Of a stretch of DNA of 64,000 bases, positions 20,782-35,041 are shown one piece after another; positions within the stretch are counted from its first letter, which is position 1, and each line of letters starts with the position of its first letter. The notes below the pieces were generated by a model that saw only the letters and a program-made list of their open reading frames with translations, did not search any database and was not told the origin of the DNA. The stretch covers positions 32,242,987 to 32,306,986 of the forward strand of contig CP136063.1 in NCBI GenBank assembly GCA_032622095.1. Reading direction: 5' to 3'. The translations under genes were made by a program, and so were the position numbers. The stretch comes from Siphonodentalium dalli (lineage: Eukaryota; Mollusca; Scaphopoda; Gadilida; Siphonodentaliidae).

Positions 20782-21309
20782 GTGAGTATTTTTCTAATTA
20801 TTGTATGTTTTGCCTTCCACTGAGTACTGTTCGCTATGTACCGTAGTACATGTACCATATAATCATAATCTGACTACTTTGATGTAAAATATTGCATCTG
20901 GGATAAATAATTATTCATGAATTATAATCTGAACATTATATAGCATTTGCATAATTCATTGACCCGAACATAGGTTTGAGCTGGAATTGTAAATAAAGTA
21001 GTTCACATAGACCTACCAGTATAGTTAGGAAAATAATAAATCAATATAAGTCAAGAAGCAGGCCGTGTATTTAAAAAAAAATTGACAAGGTGAGTAATCA
21101 ACTCACAATTGAAATGAAAAAAAAATCAGAAAACTTAAAAAATTCAGCCTGACCAAAATCAGCAGTGGATTCTAAGTCAAAATGGGAAAAATTATAGTAA
21201 AATATGGGAGAGAGACTGTATCCATATTCAAACTCAGCTTCATACAATTACAATTGTTTCATTCTGATGTAGATGAATTGGACTTGATGTTTCATGTATA
21301 TATTTTCAG

Positions 21310-21478
21310 AGTGAACACATGGTGCCATTGGTGGTTCACCAAACAAACCCAGAACAATATATGGAAGTACTAGTTGACAGCCATATGCTTCAAAACAACA
21401 GTTACCAATGCCATCGGCAGTTGATATTAATCGACGATTTAACAGGAAATGTTACAATGCAAGAACCAGAGATCAAGA
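21310..21478 (+). CDS. Exon of unrecognised gene (A2)
   Basis: Copy of the exon at 2682-2850. I see no coding difference from A1. Confidence 0.5.
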
Positions 21479-21629
21479 GTAAGATTCAACTCAATCATTA
21501 AATCCATCTAAATATTTGCTTTGTGAAGAATTCTGATTTATGATTTCATGATTAGATACTAGGCTCATGTTAAGAAACTTTTGAGAAATATTTGCAGAAT
21601 ATATATTATCAGGTCCAATAACTATCAAT

Positions 21630-22020
21630 ATATGTGATCCGCCATAACCCTGTGCCAATGCATTCTCTTATATATTCTCCTAACAATTTTTCATCATTTT
21701 TTTTAAATAAAAGTTTCTGACAATTTTTAGGACATAAAATAAAAAACATCCATTACCCTGCAGTGAGCCCCACACATATATAGAAGCATATAGAATAGTG
21801 TCATCTGCTCATGTTTGTCTGGAGCTCTGTATGGGTGAAATTATAAAATTGTTAAAGAATACAAGAAAAAGTTATTGAAATTGCAAAAAATTGTTAGGCC
21901 AATGCATTCTCTTATATATGCGAGGCAACCTATGGTCGACTCGCATATATAAGAGAATGTATTGGTACATGGTAAAAAAATCCCGACTTACGACTGGATT
22001 TGATATGGCGGGTCACATAT
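21630..22020. mobile_element. MITE with CCGCCAT termini carrying the palindromic core (A2)
   Basis: A2 copy of the element at 3002-3392. Confidence 0.6.
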
Positions 22021-22216
22021 TCACTAGACCAGTATCAGAATCAGTAATTTCCATCTTATTTATCTGAATCTAATCTTTTGAGGTACTCGTAAATTTTATG
22101 AACTGAATGAAGCCTGTAAATTTATGAACTGAAACGTGTTCAGTATTAGTATGCCTACAATCAACCTTCCATATATATCAATTTTAAACGTATTTTCTCT
22201 TTATTTCTCTTCGCAG

Positions 22217-22245
22217 GAATTAGACAGAATAGTACTAGAGAATAA
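22217..22245 (+). CDS. Terminal exon of unrecognised gene (A2)
   Basis: Copy of the exon at 3589-3617, followed by the same 3' UTR and AATAAA at 22552. Confidence 0.4.
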
Positions 22246-22557
22246 AGACATGAGAATCGCGACATGACTAAATTAATTGACAATTTGTACATAGATAACA
22301 CTTTGAGCAAAAATAACATCTATGTATGTTATTCAAGACTTATCTATCCTAGAAACATGTTAACCTACGGGATAACAACATCTGCATCTTTCATCATGTA
22401 CATGTAGTTTATTTAACTGTAAATATGTTTATTCCTTGTAGTTCTATAGCTATCTCATTGCAAATATATGTATTGTTTCAAATTGAGGGAAAAAAGTAAT
22501 ACAAAGCTTCCATAACTGTATATCAATGAACATTTTTAATGGAAACTATAAAATAAA

Positions 22558-23094
22558 ATGCGCGGAAAGGTTACAGACGGTTATAGGAAATTTGGGTGGC
22601 GGTGGTCGGACATTTGTTCGTCCACCGAATTGGTTCCAGTTTGTGTTTTATGGGCCGAACCGTTTTTTTCGGCAGCCATAATTTTGCCGAAGAGCTGCAA
22701 GTTGGCGATTATGCAGGCATCCCTGTTGTACAATTTTGTTTATAGAGGCCCCCCCCCCCCCCCCCCCCAAGTCTGGGACCTTTTATCCGTCCAGTCAAAT
22801 CTTAGGTCTTTTTACCACAATGGTGTGATCATGCAGGCTGGGAGCAATGATCTTTGCTGGAGGGATCCGGTGGTTGTGGCGGAAGATATAGTGGGTTTTT
22901 GCACCGTCCTGCGTTCCATCCATAGTGTACAGAAAATCCTGGTTAGCCAGGCGTTTCATCGGCTATCGGTGCTGGGGCCAAGGCATATTGACCTGTATGA
23001 CGGCCACGTAGATGAGCTAAACGATTCTATTGACTTTGCTTTAACTCAGTCTTGTGCCCAGTGGGAGTCGTGGGCCCCACAGGTGCTTTATTGA
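22558..23094 (+). pseudogene. SGNH-hydrolase-like fragment, frame open across C-tract (A2)
   Basis: Same sequence as 3928-4468, but the C-tract (22749-22768) is 20 rather than 24 bases. The upstream segment and the SGNH-like segment therefore form one ORF of 178 codons with a polyproline stretch in the middle. The N-terminal part has no recognisable domain. The open frame is probably an accident of C-tract length rather than a working gene. Confidence 0.4.
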
Positions 23095-23106
23095 TGAGCT
23101 CCTTAA

Positions 23107-23343
23107 CGCTTTGAGTGCCAGGGGCCGATCTCATCGGCCCTAAACCTACAAAATAAGTCTGTTAAATAATATAAGAATAAATTATTAAATTGTAAAAAAT
23201 TGTGAAAAAAAAAATAAATAATTGTTAGGCCAATGCATTCTCTTATATATGCGAGGCGACCTATGGTCGACTCGCATATATAAGAGAATGCATTGGCACA
23301 TGGTATATGGGTCGATACAAAAATCGACCTGGCACTCAAAGTG
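23107..23343. mobile_element. TTAA-flanked (piggyBac-like) MITE, complete (A2)
   Basis: A2 copy of 4481-4717, with TTAA at 23103-23106 and 23344-23347. Confidence 0.7.
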
Positions 23344-23348
23344 TTAAA

Positions 23349-24917
23349 TCGGTCCAAAATCTTGTGTTATGTACTTTGGACTACTAACCTATTGATAAGG
23401 CTATATTATTTTTTTCTGATGTCTCTTATGCCAATGTGCAGATTGATTGATTGATTGATTGGGGTTTAACGTCGTTTTAGCAATAAAGCCATATCACGAT
23501 GAGAAGAAACAGATTATCAAAATCGAGTGAAGCAACTGTGAATAGAAATGACAGTGAATTTGACTAAAATGAAACAAAATATATAAAAACACCCAAACCA
23601 GAGCGGGAGTGCTCGATTCGGGGCCAGAACCATTTAGAAACTCACCATTGTTTGATGAGAAATGACTCGTTATTTCTCGTGGTTTGAGAACCCCCCCTTT
23701 CGGCGCATTCGTTGGCTTTCATGTAGTTAGTATTATTCGTCGAGCTATTCTATTATTAGATCGTTATACCTTCAACGGCGATAGCCGAAGGGTTAACAGA
23801 ATCCCTTATTATCAAGCAATCAAGTCGCGAGAAATATTCACTGCCGACGTCACGGGAATTTCCCGGGCTTTCTCAATCCTTTGTCTGCATCAATTCTTCC
23901 AATCAAAATTATTCGTAGCATTCAGATCTCTAATTTTAACCAATCAGAAAGCTAAGAAGTAGCGAATCATCAAGCCCGAGATTGATTATATCGATCGGTA
24001 GCGTCATTCTCTATTCTGATTTCATGACGGCAAGCTCGCACAATAAATATTTGCATAACTATTTGAATTTATTTCAATAATCTACTACCGGTACCTGTTA
24101 TTAATCATTCATTATGGAAGCTTACAAAAGCTTCTCTTAGCCTCCACCTCCCCACCACCACTGTTTAGAAAACAGCAAACATAAAACCTACATGAAATGT
24201 TTTCATCAAATATAAATACTGTATTAAAACTCTCGTATATTAAAATATTTCCAGTAGCTGAGTATGTTTTACTCGTCCACAGGAAGATTGGACAGATATT
24301 TATAATATCTGATAAACCTGGCGTGAGTCTTAATTAACTCGTCAAGTTGACAATCGGGCGGCTGGATCACCACTAGGTGCGCCCTCGCCCGATAGCCAGC
24401 ATGAACCCAATAATCTTTGATTTCCATGGTCAATTGACCCCCTTTTTCTCCAAGCATCTTATCAAACTTTGAAAATTCGAAGTCTAACCTCTGTCTCCGA
24501 GAGTCAAAAGACTTTACAGACCTTGGAGATTTTTGTCTTGGAACAACTGGAGGAACATCCTTAGTTGATTTCGGAGCGGACATAGAACATTTATACAGAT
24601 AAACAGTAACACCACGCATGTAGATGTGTTTTACGCGACATGTTTTCTTCTAACAAGTACACTGTTGATCGACGGGAGAGATATGAATAACACGGACATC
24701 TATCTGACTAGTAATGGTGAGGTGCTGCCGTGGTCAGAACGGCGGGAATCATGATTGTTTGGGCATCGAGTACTTATCCCGTTATCTGATGGCTGACTTG
24801 CTGTGCGACTTAATGTCCTTTAAGTATGTGTGCGAGATGTAAAGCGACAACAGACATATCCATTGCCTGTGAGGCAGGTTCAGAAACAGGAGAAAGATCA
24901 TTCTCCTGAACTTGTGT
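23349..24917. repeat. X repeat, first copy (A2)
   Basis: A2 equivalent of 4723-6291. Confidence 0.85.
24269..24619 (-). CDS. Unknown 116-aa basic protein in X repeat (A2, copy 1)
   Basis: Identical protein to the ORF at 5643-5993. Confidence 0.4.
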   Translation of the reverse strand: MRGVTVYLYKCSMSAPKSTKDVPPVVPRQKSPRSVKSFDSRRQRLDFEFSKFDKMLGEKGGQLTMEIKDYWVHAGYRARAHLVVIQPPDCQLDELIKTHARFIRYYKYLSNLPVDE

Positions 24918-26815
24918 ATTTTTTTTTTTTTTTTTTTTTTTTTTATTCAGGTCATAAACAAGAATACATGGTATATAACAAATGATTATAATGGTAGCTA
25001 AAATATAGTGTCATCCACTTATAAATATACTATAGCTATTTGTTTAGAAATTTCTTTATAAGTCGTAGGCTTTCCTCAGAATAAAATAACAAAAGAGATA
25101 ATATGGGTTTTATATTTTTATTATATGATTGTATGTTGTATTTTTGTTTTAGTTTTTTTTTTAGCAATTATGTTAATATCTTGTTTATTTATCATTGCAA
25201 ATTTTCGCTTTTTGCACCGTGAACACTTTTTGTAAAAAGATTTTCTATTCTGTGCCATCTGTCACAGAAAAGTTGGTCTTTTTTTTATGTTTGACCTTTT
25301 GGTAATAAGCTTGTAGTTTCAATAGCTTTATAGCTCTTAATCCATTCTAATAGTCCATTGATACTTAGTTCAATTGCTCTCATTCTATTGGAATATATAT
25401 ATATCTTTTGTATAAAAGTATACATATGCCTATTAAGTTGTCATCTACTTCATTTCCTGTAATAATGTCGGTTCCAAAAATTATTTTTTCAGGGAGTATT
25501 TCAAAGGTTAGATGACATCTATTATTCAATAACTGTTGAAAATTTAATAAAATTGATTTTGTCACTGGACATTCATCAAATAGATGTAGAATCGTTTCTC
25601 TTCCTGTATGGCAAAGAGGGCATATTTCTGTTTCTGACAAATTACATTTGTAGAGCTTTGTGTTAGTATATAAAATGTTATGATTTATTTTAAACTGAAA
25701 AGACAATAGATCTGTGTCATTTGTAATTTTACTAGTTTTTGTGTAGTTTCTTTTCCATTCATCTATCGTGAAATTTATCTCTAATCTGTCTTCCCATTTT
25801 TTTTTAGATATATCTGGGGGTTTAGAGTATTGCTCTAAGAATATTGGATAGAAAGTCCTACAGGTCTTTTCAGATTTATTTAACATATCTATATTTTGTG
25901 TGGTCACGGTGCTAAGAGCCCGGTTTCTTCTAACATATTGCTTTCAGGGAGCTGGTAATGCTGCAAGTAACCCATTATAGGTGGTGAAGGGAGTTTTTAT
26001 ATCATATTTTTTACAGAAATTCTCGTATTCCAGTAGCCCTGAGTTTTCTTCAATAAGATCGTTTAAAAAGTATATGCCTTTTTTAATCCATGTTTTATTA
26101 AAGAACATTTTTTGATTCACCAATATGTTTTGATTATAATATAGTGGTTCTTTTAATATCTCTTTTTCTGGGGTTATGGTAATATTTTTATCCAAACTGG
26201 ACCATTCATTTATCACATCCTTCCAGAATGGATTTAGTGTGTTACTCAACATCTTAAGCCCTTCTTTATGAAGGTTCCATATTTTGTGGCCACCGTAAGT
26301 TTCTAGGTCATCTACCAGTAATGTTTTCCAACCAGCTTGTCTGTGGGTCTAATTTTTTTTTAATCCAAGTCATCTTTAATGCTTTATAAAATGAGTCAAT
26401 GTGGGGGAATTTTATTCCCCCATTTTCCCAGTTGTTTATCATTACATTTCTTTTAATTTTGTCTGGCTTTCCCGACCATAAAAATTTGAAAATAACTTTT
26501 TTTAATTTTTCAGACACCTCTTGAGAGGGTGAAGGTAGAACTGAGAAACAGTGTGTTAACATAGGCAAGGCCAGTGTCTTTACAACAGTTGTCTTACCAT
26601 ATAGGCTAAGGTTACTGAATGACCAATCGTTTAACAAATTATCTGTTTTTTGTATCTTTTTGTGAAAGTTATTTTCTATATAATTCTCACTGAATAGATT
26701 ATATTCAATTCCAAGGATTGTAATAGATTGGTTATGGTTCCATATTATTTTTTTATCCGTAATAATTTCCTCACCACAACCCCGTTTTGCACCTATCCAT
26801 ATGGCTTGTGTTTTG
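24918..26815 (-). pseudogene. 5'-truncated L1/Tx1-type LINE (A2)
   Basis: A2 copy of 6292-8189 with the same frameshift, stop and 26-base poly(T) at 24919-24944. One substitution (C/T) was seen in its 3' UTR at 25041. The shared damage shows that the element was already defective before the A duplication. Confidence 0.85.
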
Positions 26816-27916
26816 TCGGTCCAAAATCTTGTGTTATGTACTTTGGACTACTAACCTATTGATAAGGCTACATTATTTTTTTCTGATGTCTCTTATGCCA
26901 ATGTGCAGATTGATTGATTGATTGATTGGGGTTTAACGTCGTTTTAGCAATAAAGCCATATCACGATGAGAAGAAACAGATTATCAAAATCGAGTGAAGC
27001 AACTGTGAATAGAAATGACGGTGAATTTGACTAAAATGAAACATAATATATAAATACACCCAAACCAGAGCGGGAGTGCTCGATTCGGGGCCAGAACCAT
27101 TTAGAAACTCACCATTGTGCAAACACATATAAAACAGAATATCAAAACACATAGCAATACTGTTTAGAAAACGGCAAACATAAAACCTACATGAAATGTT
27201 TTCATCAAATATAAATACTGTATTAAAACTCTCGTATATTAAAATATTTCCAGTAGCTGAGTATGTTTTACTCGTCCACAGGAAGATTGGACAGATATTT
27301 ATAATATCTGATAAACCTGGCGTGAGTCTTAATTAACTCGTCAAGTTGACAATCGGGCGGCTGGATCACCACTAGGTGCGCCCTCGCCCGATAGCCAGCA
27401 TGAACCCAATAATCTTTTATTTCCATGGTCAATTGACCCCCTTTTTCTTCAAGCATCTTATCAAACTTTGAAAATTCGAAGTCTAACCTCTGTCTCCGAG
27501 AGTCAAAAGACTTTACAGACCTTGGAGATTTTTGTCTTGGAACAACTGGAGGAACATCCTTAGTTGATTTCGGAGCGGACATAGAACATTTATACAGATA
27601 AACAGTAACACCACGCATGTAGATGTGTTTTACGCGACATGTTTTCTTCTAACAGGTACACTGTTGATCGACGGGAGAGATGGGAATAACACGGACATCT
27701 ATCTGACTAGTAATGGTGAGGTGCTGCCGTGGTCAGAACGGCGGGAATCATGATTGTTTGGGCATCGAGTACTTATCCCGTTATCTGATGGCTGACTTGC
27801 CGTACGACTTAATGTCCTTTAAGTATGTGTGCGAGATGTAAAGCGACAACAGACATATCCATTGCCTGTGAGGCAGGTTCAGAAACAGGAGAAAGATCAT
27901 TCTCCTGAACTTGTGT
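26816..27916. repeat. X repeat, second copy (A2)
   Basis: A2 equivalent of 8190-9290. Confidence 0.85.
27268..27618 (-). CDS. Unknown 116-aa basic protein in X repeat (A2, copy 2)
   Basis: Identical protein to the ORF at 8642-8992. Confidence 0.4.
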   Translation of the reverse strand: MRGVTVYLYKCSMSAPKSTKDVPPVVPRQKSPRSVKSFDSRRQRLDFEFSKFDKMLEEKGGQLTMEIKDYWVHAGYRARAHLVVIQPPDCQLDELIKTHARFIRYYKYLSNLPVDE

Positions 27917-28375
27917 TGCTAATGATATACTGACTGATTTTGTTTGATTCTCTGTCTGAGTGCTGGCATTAACATACTTTTTTATTCAATAAACGTACAT
28001 TCCGTTTCAATAGCCATATTTCAAACAGACGATTTCCCACGAGCAATGATTATCGTTAATGATTATCGTTATCAAACTAATATATAGACCTTATTGTCAT
28101 TCTTATATTTAAATATAAATTATCACCAATGCAGAATTACGGACGTTCTATATTTCAATTAAATGGCTTTCGTATTCTAATCAATATCTAACAGCGAAAT
28201 GAACAACGTCAATATTAATAGCCAAACAACGAGAATTAACGCTAGAGGTCAGCACCAGGGACTATTTTAAATTTTAAACAAGCCCCTCTTGTGGATTTCC
28301 CTGGTCTATTTATAGATTTAGACTGGTTGTATCTCGACGAACTTTTTACGCAAGGGTTTTGCTAGTTGGAACAAA

Positions 28376-28625
28376 ATGGCGGAAAGGGAGGAAGTGTTGA
28401 GAGAGGCCGCTTCTCTCATGGGAAGAGCTGCGAACATAATAATGAATAGGCCTACACATAATACTAGTACCACTGTCAGTACTGACAGTAGCCCGAGTAG
28501 GGCAAGTACCTCGGACAACACCTTACCATTGGTATTGTCTGAACAGCGCCATATATTTAACAGGGGCGGCCGAACTTCTGGCTCTGCTGCCAACTTTCGG
28601 AGTCATTTCCGAAATGCCTCTCTTA
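28376..28625 (+). CDS. Possible first exon of an unrecognised gene (A2)
   Basis: A2 copy of the exon at 9750-9999. It differs by one synonymous change (GCA/GCG Ala) at 28432. ATG, donor and upstream TATTTATA are preserved. Confidence 0.4.
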
Positions 28626-31113
28626 GTAAGTTATTTTATTATATGACTACTAATAATCTCCCTTAAATACCACTATTGTATTGTATGCGAAAAGAATCTC
28701 TTAGGTGAGATCACTCTCGCCAAAATCTTGAAATTGGCAAAATCTATTCTGCGACTGCTTTGGCCTTTGGTCAGTGGATCACAGATTTTGTTTATTTTAA
28801 TGAACTAGTGTTTTTTCTCAACGCGGTCGAGGAAACCGTCAACGCAACATAACGCGGTCGGCATGACCACCAACGCAACAAACGCGGTCGAGATAACCGT
28901 CAACGCAACAAACGAGGTCGGGAGAATAGCTTATCAACTGTAATAATAATTATTGAATAACATTGTAAACAAGAACTTTGAGACATGAACTCATTTTATT
29001 AAAAAAACATTAAATTGAAAAGAGAAAATAGAGACGGCCACCAATTTTAGTTTCATACAATTTTCTGATAGGAAACAGAACGAAGTGTTGTAATCAATCG
29101 AGATGGTGACCGTCAGACCGTGTGTTTGGCTTGGGTGATGCATGATTTATTGGTGATGTTTTACATTTAGAATTTTTCTGGAAAAAAAATAATAAATAAA
29201 TGCAGATCACATCGATCGCGTTGCACGAATTAATAGAGATGCAATTGACAATGTACATGTACGTGTATTCTTTGAATATTTAATATTCAGCGTCACCTCC
29301 TAATAAAGGTCAATAACCTGTACGCCAAGGGTCCGATGTCATTTGAAATCTTCGTGAGGGTACGATAAAACACACATCTACATTTACACGCACGTTCGTA
29401 ATTGACACATGGATATACATGTACAGTGATGCAAATAATTTAGAATATTAATTATCCATGTGTTGTGAAATACATGTAAAACAAACAGCGCTCAGATTTG
29501 GTTACCAGTGATTTGTCACTTTAACCAACAGACCGCGGATCAAAAGCATGCCGCGGATCAAAAGCATGCCGCGAATGATTGACAGCGGTGTCAATAGACG
29601 CACATACTATACGGGGCGTGTCTTCGGTAAAGTTGAAAGTGATACCATGTGACTCAAACGGAATTCTCGATTGAAAATGTTTTACATATAGGCCCACATT
29701 TAGATTTTTCCGGGAAAAAAACTAATAAATAAATGTAGATCACGTAGATCACAACGCGGTCGAGTAAACCGTCACGCAACAAACGCAGTCGAGATAACCA
29801 TCAACGAAATGGAACATTTCCAAAATAATACAATGTTGTTAACGTGATGGGAGTAATGGATGATAGATTTATGTTAAAATGTTTTACATATTGGCCCACA
29901 TTTAGATTTTTTCCGGGAAAACATAATAAATTAATGTAAATCACGTTGATCGCGCTGCACGAATTAATGGAAATGTAATCGAGACTGCTAACAAACAAAA
30001 CATATTGATGTCACGTCGCTATGTACATGTACATGTGTTATTTGAATATTTAATATTCAGCGTCATATCCGATTAAATGTCGATTACCTGTACGCTCATG
30101 TATAGACCAAGGGTATTGTGTCAGTTCCGATGTCGGCCGAAACTGTATGAAACAATAAAGAGCGTTTATATACGCCATAAACAAACGCCATGAAAAAATT
30201 CCAGAAATGTTCACGACGCTCGTTATGTATACCACCATACACGTGCATGTACATGTAGCATTAAATAAATCAATAATCATTATAAAATAAACACGATTTG
30301 TGATTTATGTCAAAGAATACCATGACTTGATTATTCGGACTTTCATTAGCCTCTCGTCGGCAGTTCGTAAAATATTATCCAGATATCAGTGCCCCTTTAA
30401 TACAAGGAAACCATAACTTCCCCATCGCGAACCTCTATTGGACCACGCACGCTATTGTATTGACAAGCACACATGTATGGTAAATATTAACTTACTTTTT
30501 ACCGTAGTATATATAAGTTTAATAATTCAGTTAAATTCTGTTTTTCTCACCAGAATTAAATCACTGCAATTCAGTTTATTTTTGTGTCCTCATCAAATAT
30601 TTAAAAACAAAACATACATTTGAAAACGTGTGTGCGACTGTGCGTTGATCCTTAGCGCAACGTGTTTAACGTAAACGCGGTCTGTGTTAAACTTCAACGC
30701 GGTCCGTTGATTTTCAATGCGGTCGTAACGTATACCAACGCGTTATCAACGCAAAAACCGCATTACGTTGGCATTACGACCACGTTGAGGACCGCGTTAA
30801 AAGGGCCACTTATTTTAAGAAGGTGTGTACTTCTTTGTGTTAGGACACACGTTTTGCATTAGAACTCGGTGTTCGAACTGTGATAGACTTTGTGTAGAAC
30901 TTCCAGCTATTCGCAGAGCGTCTTATCACAGCATGATAGATTTGATGACTTTGACAAAGAATGTGATGAAAATGTCTGATGGTGGTTCATGGAGTGGAAT
31001 TTTTCACATATTCGCGCTGGTGAATGTTTTGAAAATCAACATATTTTCAGTTTATCCACATGTGAACGCACGTATTTTCAACATGTACAACGTCAATATT
31101 TATCCATTATCAG

Positions 31114-31368
31114 GTTGTTCCTCCACTTCTGAAACCAGATGTTTTAGCAGCCAAACCAGCCGGTGTCAACTGGAAACAAATCAATCGGCTCAGCAGCCCC
31201 CTCCGAGAAATACAACAAATTGGAACACAATATCCGCCAATAAAATTGTGGACAGAGATGTCACCACTATTTGATTTAAGGAATGAATTGGCAGGCGACA
31301 TGGAATTAACTACATCACTTGTTGATGAATTGTCAAGATTCTGCCATGGCATCAAATTCTACATGTAA
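31114..31368 (+). CDS. Exon-like ORF of unknown function (A2)
   Basis: A2 copy of 12488-12742, with no difference noticed. Confidence 0.35.
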   Translation, partial: VVPPLLKPDVLAAKPAGVNWKQINRLSSPLREIQQIGTQYPPIKLWTEMSPLFDLRNELAGDMELTTSLVDELSRFCHGIKFYM

Positions 31369-32536
31369 TCCCGGTTCTTCTGGTGCAGTTAGTACTACTG
31401 AAGAAACCATTCAGGTGAGGAATACTCTCCCTTTCTTACAGGAAATTAACACGGTGCAGTCAAATATCATAGCTAGGCCTTCTTTGTCTATGTGTACTTC
31501 TTTGCCATATGCGAGTCCAACAGTGCTAACGAATAATCGTGATTCTCCTACAGAATCAACATGGTTGAGTTATTGCAGTCCCTTGACACTGGGAACGGGA
31601 ATCCCTAAAACCTTCAGGTATGTGTACTTCTTTGCCATATGTGAGTCCAACAGTGCTAACAGTGAGAGCAGATGTGCATATGAATAATCCTAATTCATGT
31701 GTTATTTCTCCTCAACGGTAGGACATGTAGCCCGTGCAAAATGATTTAGTCATACAAAGAGTAAAATCCAAAATGGCTGCTGGCGGCCATGTTTTTTGGC
31801 CGAACGTCCCCTAAATTACTCGTTCCCATCTACATGACAAATTTCATGATGATCAGACAAGCAGTATGATCTGTAGCCTGTGCCAATGGATCGAATTTTG
31901 AAATCCGAGATGGCCACTGGCAGCCATATTTTTCTGACAAATGACCTCAAAATGACTCGTTCCCATCTACATATCAATGTCAACATTCATGACAAATTTC
32001 ATAAAGATCATACCAAAGGTACGACCTGTAGCCCACGCCAAAGGAAATTGTTGATGGACACACGCCAACCCATGGCAATAGCTCAATTACTAAGTGGAGC
32101 TAAAAATCACAAGTCTTCCGGAATGAATATTAATTCCAGGATTATTTCATCAATATTTATTACTGAGCAGCTTTCGGTTATTGTTTCTTAAGATAATTAC
32201 AAATCTGAACAAAAATTATAAGGGGTGAGGTTTGGTAAGCAAAAATCGGACATCGATTAAGTTCGCTGGCGATTTGTTGTTCTTGTAAAAAATGCCGGCC
32301 GTTATTACGAGCACCGGCTAACTTTTCGATTCATCGGTCGCAGACAAAGTTGTTTACGATGCCTCTGTTGATTTGCGCTGCCATTGCAAGAGACTCTGCG
32401 ATGCTTCAATATCAGCCAATCACGATGAATTATACATTGAGATTATGGTGCCGATCTGGCGCCATTATATTTCCAAGAATTCCATAGGGTTTATTGTTCG
32501 ATCGGCGATAATTATTTTGTGTTAGCGGCATTAAAT

Positions 32537-32853
32537 GATGGAATTGAAGTCAGGAAGATCTTTCGAAAAAGGAGGGGAATATTAAGAATAAATTTAAATG
32601 GAGCTGGCTTCAGGAAAAGGATGCCAACGGTGACCATTTGTCTGACTTTGTGCGAAAAATTGACCATCCTGGCTTCGCAAAATGTTTGTGGTGCAACAAA
32701 GATATCAGCTATGGAAACGAAGGAAAGAAGGCATTAAAAGTACATTCCAACTCAGTGCTACATCGTGGACATCATAAAAACATACAAACAAATCAGTCTC
32801 TACCTGCAACTTTCTTCAATGTAAAAGCCAAGCGGGGCATATTACAACCATAA
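32537..32853 (+). pseudogene. BED-like zinc-finger segment (A2)
   Basis: A2 copy of 13911-14227 with the same frame break. Confidence 0.45.
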
Positions 32854-33801
32854 GAAAAACAATCCCTTCCTGGTGGTTATCGTGAAAGGTGCACTCTCCC
32901 CTATGGCGTTGGCAGAGTTCGTCCTGCTTGCTGACCTAGTAGCTGTTTGCCGTACCGACCGAAGACATCCATGTCTTTCAGGTTTACTTCACCACAGCCG
33001 CCACGATGTCTATGGCGTGTTCGGTTTAAAAATACAGATGAGAACGATGTCAGTTACAAAAAGTTTATCTGTTCAACTCTGTCTTGGTTCTTTGTTTCAT
33101 ATTGGAAAACAATGTCAGCTTACATGATAAATATGTGAACAGTAATTTGAATGATATCCGATCATCAGCTATGATTTATCACTGTCCTGTGCTTATTCCG
33201 TTTTGATTCAGATTTGATGTCAACATCGGACAGCTGGTTTGATTTGAGATTTGATTTGGTTGCCGAATTTCTGTTTCACAGGGCTCTAGTTTAGAATTAC
33301 CCCCAGATGATAGCTATCAGATTTTAACATTTTTTAAATCAAAGTCAACTTTGATCTATTGCCATGAGTTGGCATCCGTATGTCAACTATTTCCTTAGGC
33401 TTGTCCTACCAGCCTCTTCCAGTTATCACCAAACTTCATAAGTATTTTCGGTTGACCTCTAAAAGAAAGCTTTAACGTTTTGTTTATTTCATTGAATAAC
33501 ATGGCTATCAATCCATTGGCACACTTTAGCATATTTACAGCCATGATTAGGATGACCTCTCAATGGTAGCTAGCAAATATGAATGATTTTCAATCTTTAT
33601 ATGGGTCCTCGTGATGACCTCTGAATGGGAGTCATCAATTTGTTCCTAAATGTTTATTAAAACATGGTTGCATCAGTCATCTTGCATTTTGCCTGACTAA
33701 ATTCTTTAGCACAACCTACATGATAAACTCATTTATTATGCGATTACTATGTCAACCAGAATTTGCGGTGTATGTTTTTTATGAATTTTTTTTACTTTCA
33801 G

Positions 33802-35041
33802 ATTACAGATGCTTGCCGTGCCACAGAAACTGTTTAAGTGGCAGGAAATCGACACATGGCCATTATCATTGTCCACTGTGTTTAGAAATAAAATCAAGAA
33901 AAAATGACTTCAGGACGCATGTGTCAAAAACATGCAAGGCAAAAAAGAAACCAGACACCTCCGCCTTAATTCTCCCTATGAATATACCAGACACATCCAC
34001 CTTAATTATAAAAAATCCAGATAATAAACCAGAACAAAATGACACCTCTACAGAAATAAATAGAGACATATCGACAGATAAGACGGATGGGCCATTGCCA
34101 AAAATAAGGAAGTATTCGTATCGATTGGGAAGTTGTCCTGTGTGTTCAGAGGAAATGTTGTTAAAAAATGTTAAACGCCATATAAATCACAAACATAAGG
34201 ATGCAACAGAAGACATAAATGCCAACCATTATTTGAGGGGAATCTGTGTCGACGAAGAGCATGGTATTTTTATGGTGAAGAAAGCATTCAAAGGGTTTCC
34301 TCAACCATTGCATGTTCGATTTGACCGAAAACAGAATATCGTATTCTGTGAGGATAAGTCATGTGAGGCAATTGGTGAAATATATTTGCGATCCGGCGAG
34401 CGGTATTTCCAGTGCAAGCATCTTCGGTCAATCCACTATGCTCAGCATCAAGCAAATCCAAGCAACATAACTGAAGAGGATTTAAAGAGATTCCATGATC
34501 TTTTAAGTTCTGAAAATTATGCTTCGGCATCGTCATTGTTGTCCAAATCAGTATCAATTGGAGCACCTTTGATTGTGACTTGCGAAGCAGACTATCCAGA
34601 CCGTGATAATAGTGTTTTTCTCAGTGTTCCATGGCGATGAGACACGGTACTGGGGGAAGCTGGGTCGGGTTGTTGTCAAGTTAAATCATGATGACAATAG
34701 CTTAAAATGTGACTGCAAGCCAGGGCACCGTTCGTGCATTCATCGAAGGCTAGTGAGATGCTTGGTCACCAACAAGACACTAAAGGAGCCAAGAAAAGAC
34801 CCAGTAATGGCAAGTGCCTACCCCGGGGCACATGTGAAAAATGTTCTTGGATATATCTCCTCTTCCAAAAGAATTCCAATTGATGTACAAGAAAGAAATG
34901 TCTGGAGTTAGCGATGTGACACCATCAGAGAGCACATGCTCTGAATGTGGGTCACAGTCACTAACAAAAAAAGTTATATCAAAGAAGGGAATCATATATT
35001 GCTTGGATGGGATTGTTGAAAGAGGCGAGTGTCCTTTTTAG
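33802..35041 (+). pseudogene. C2H2 + SWIM-finger gene fragment resembling HMGXB3-like proteins (A2)
   Basis: A2 copy of 15176-16415. Both frame changes and the early stop are shared, so decay predates the duplication. Confidence 0.5.
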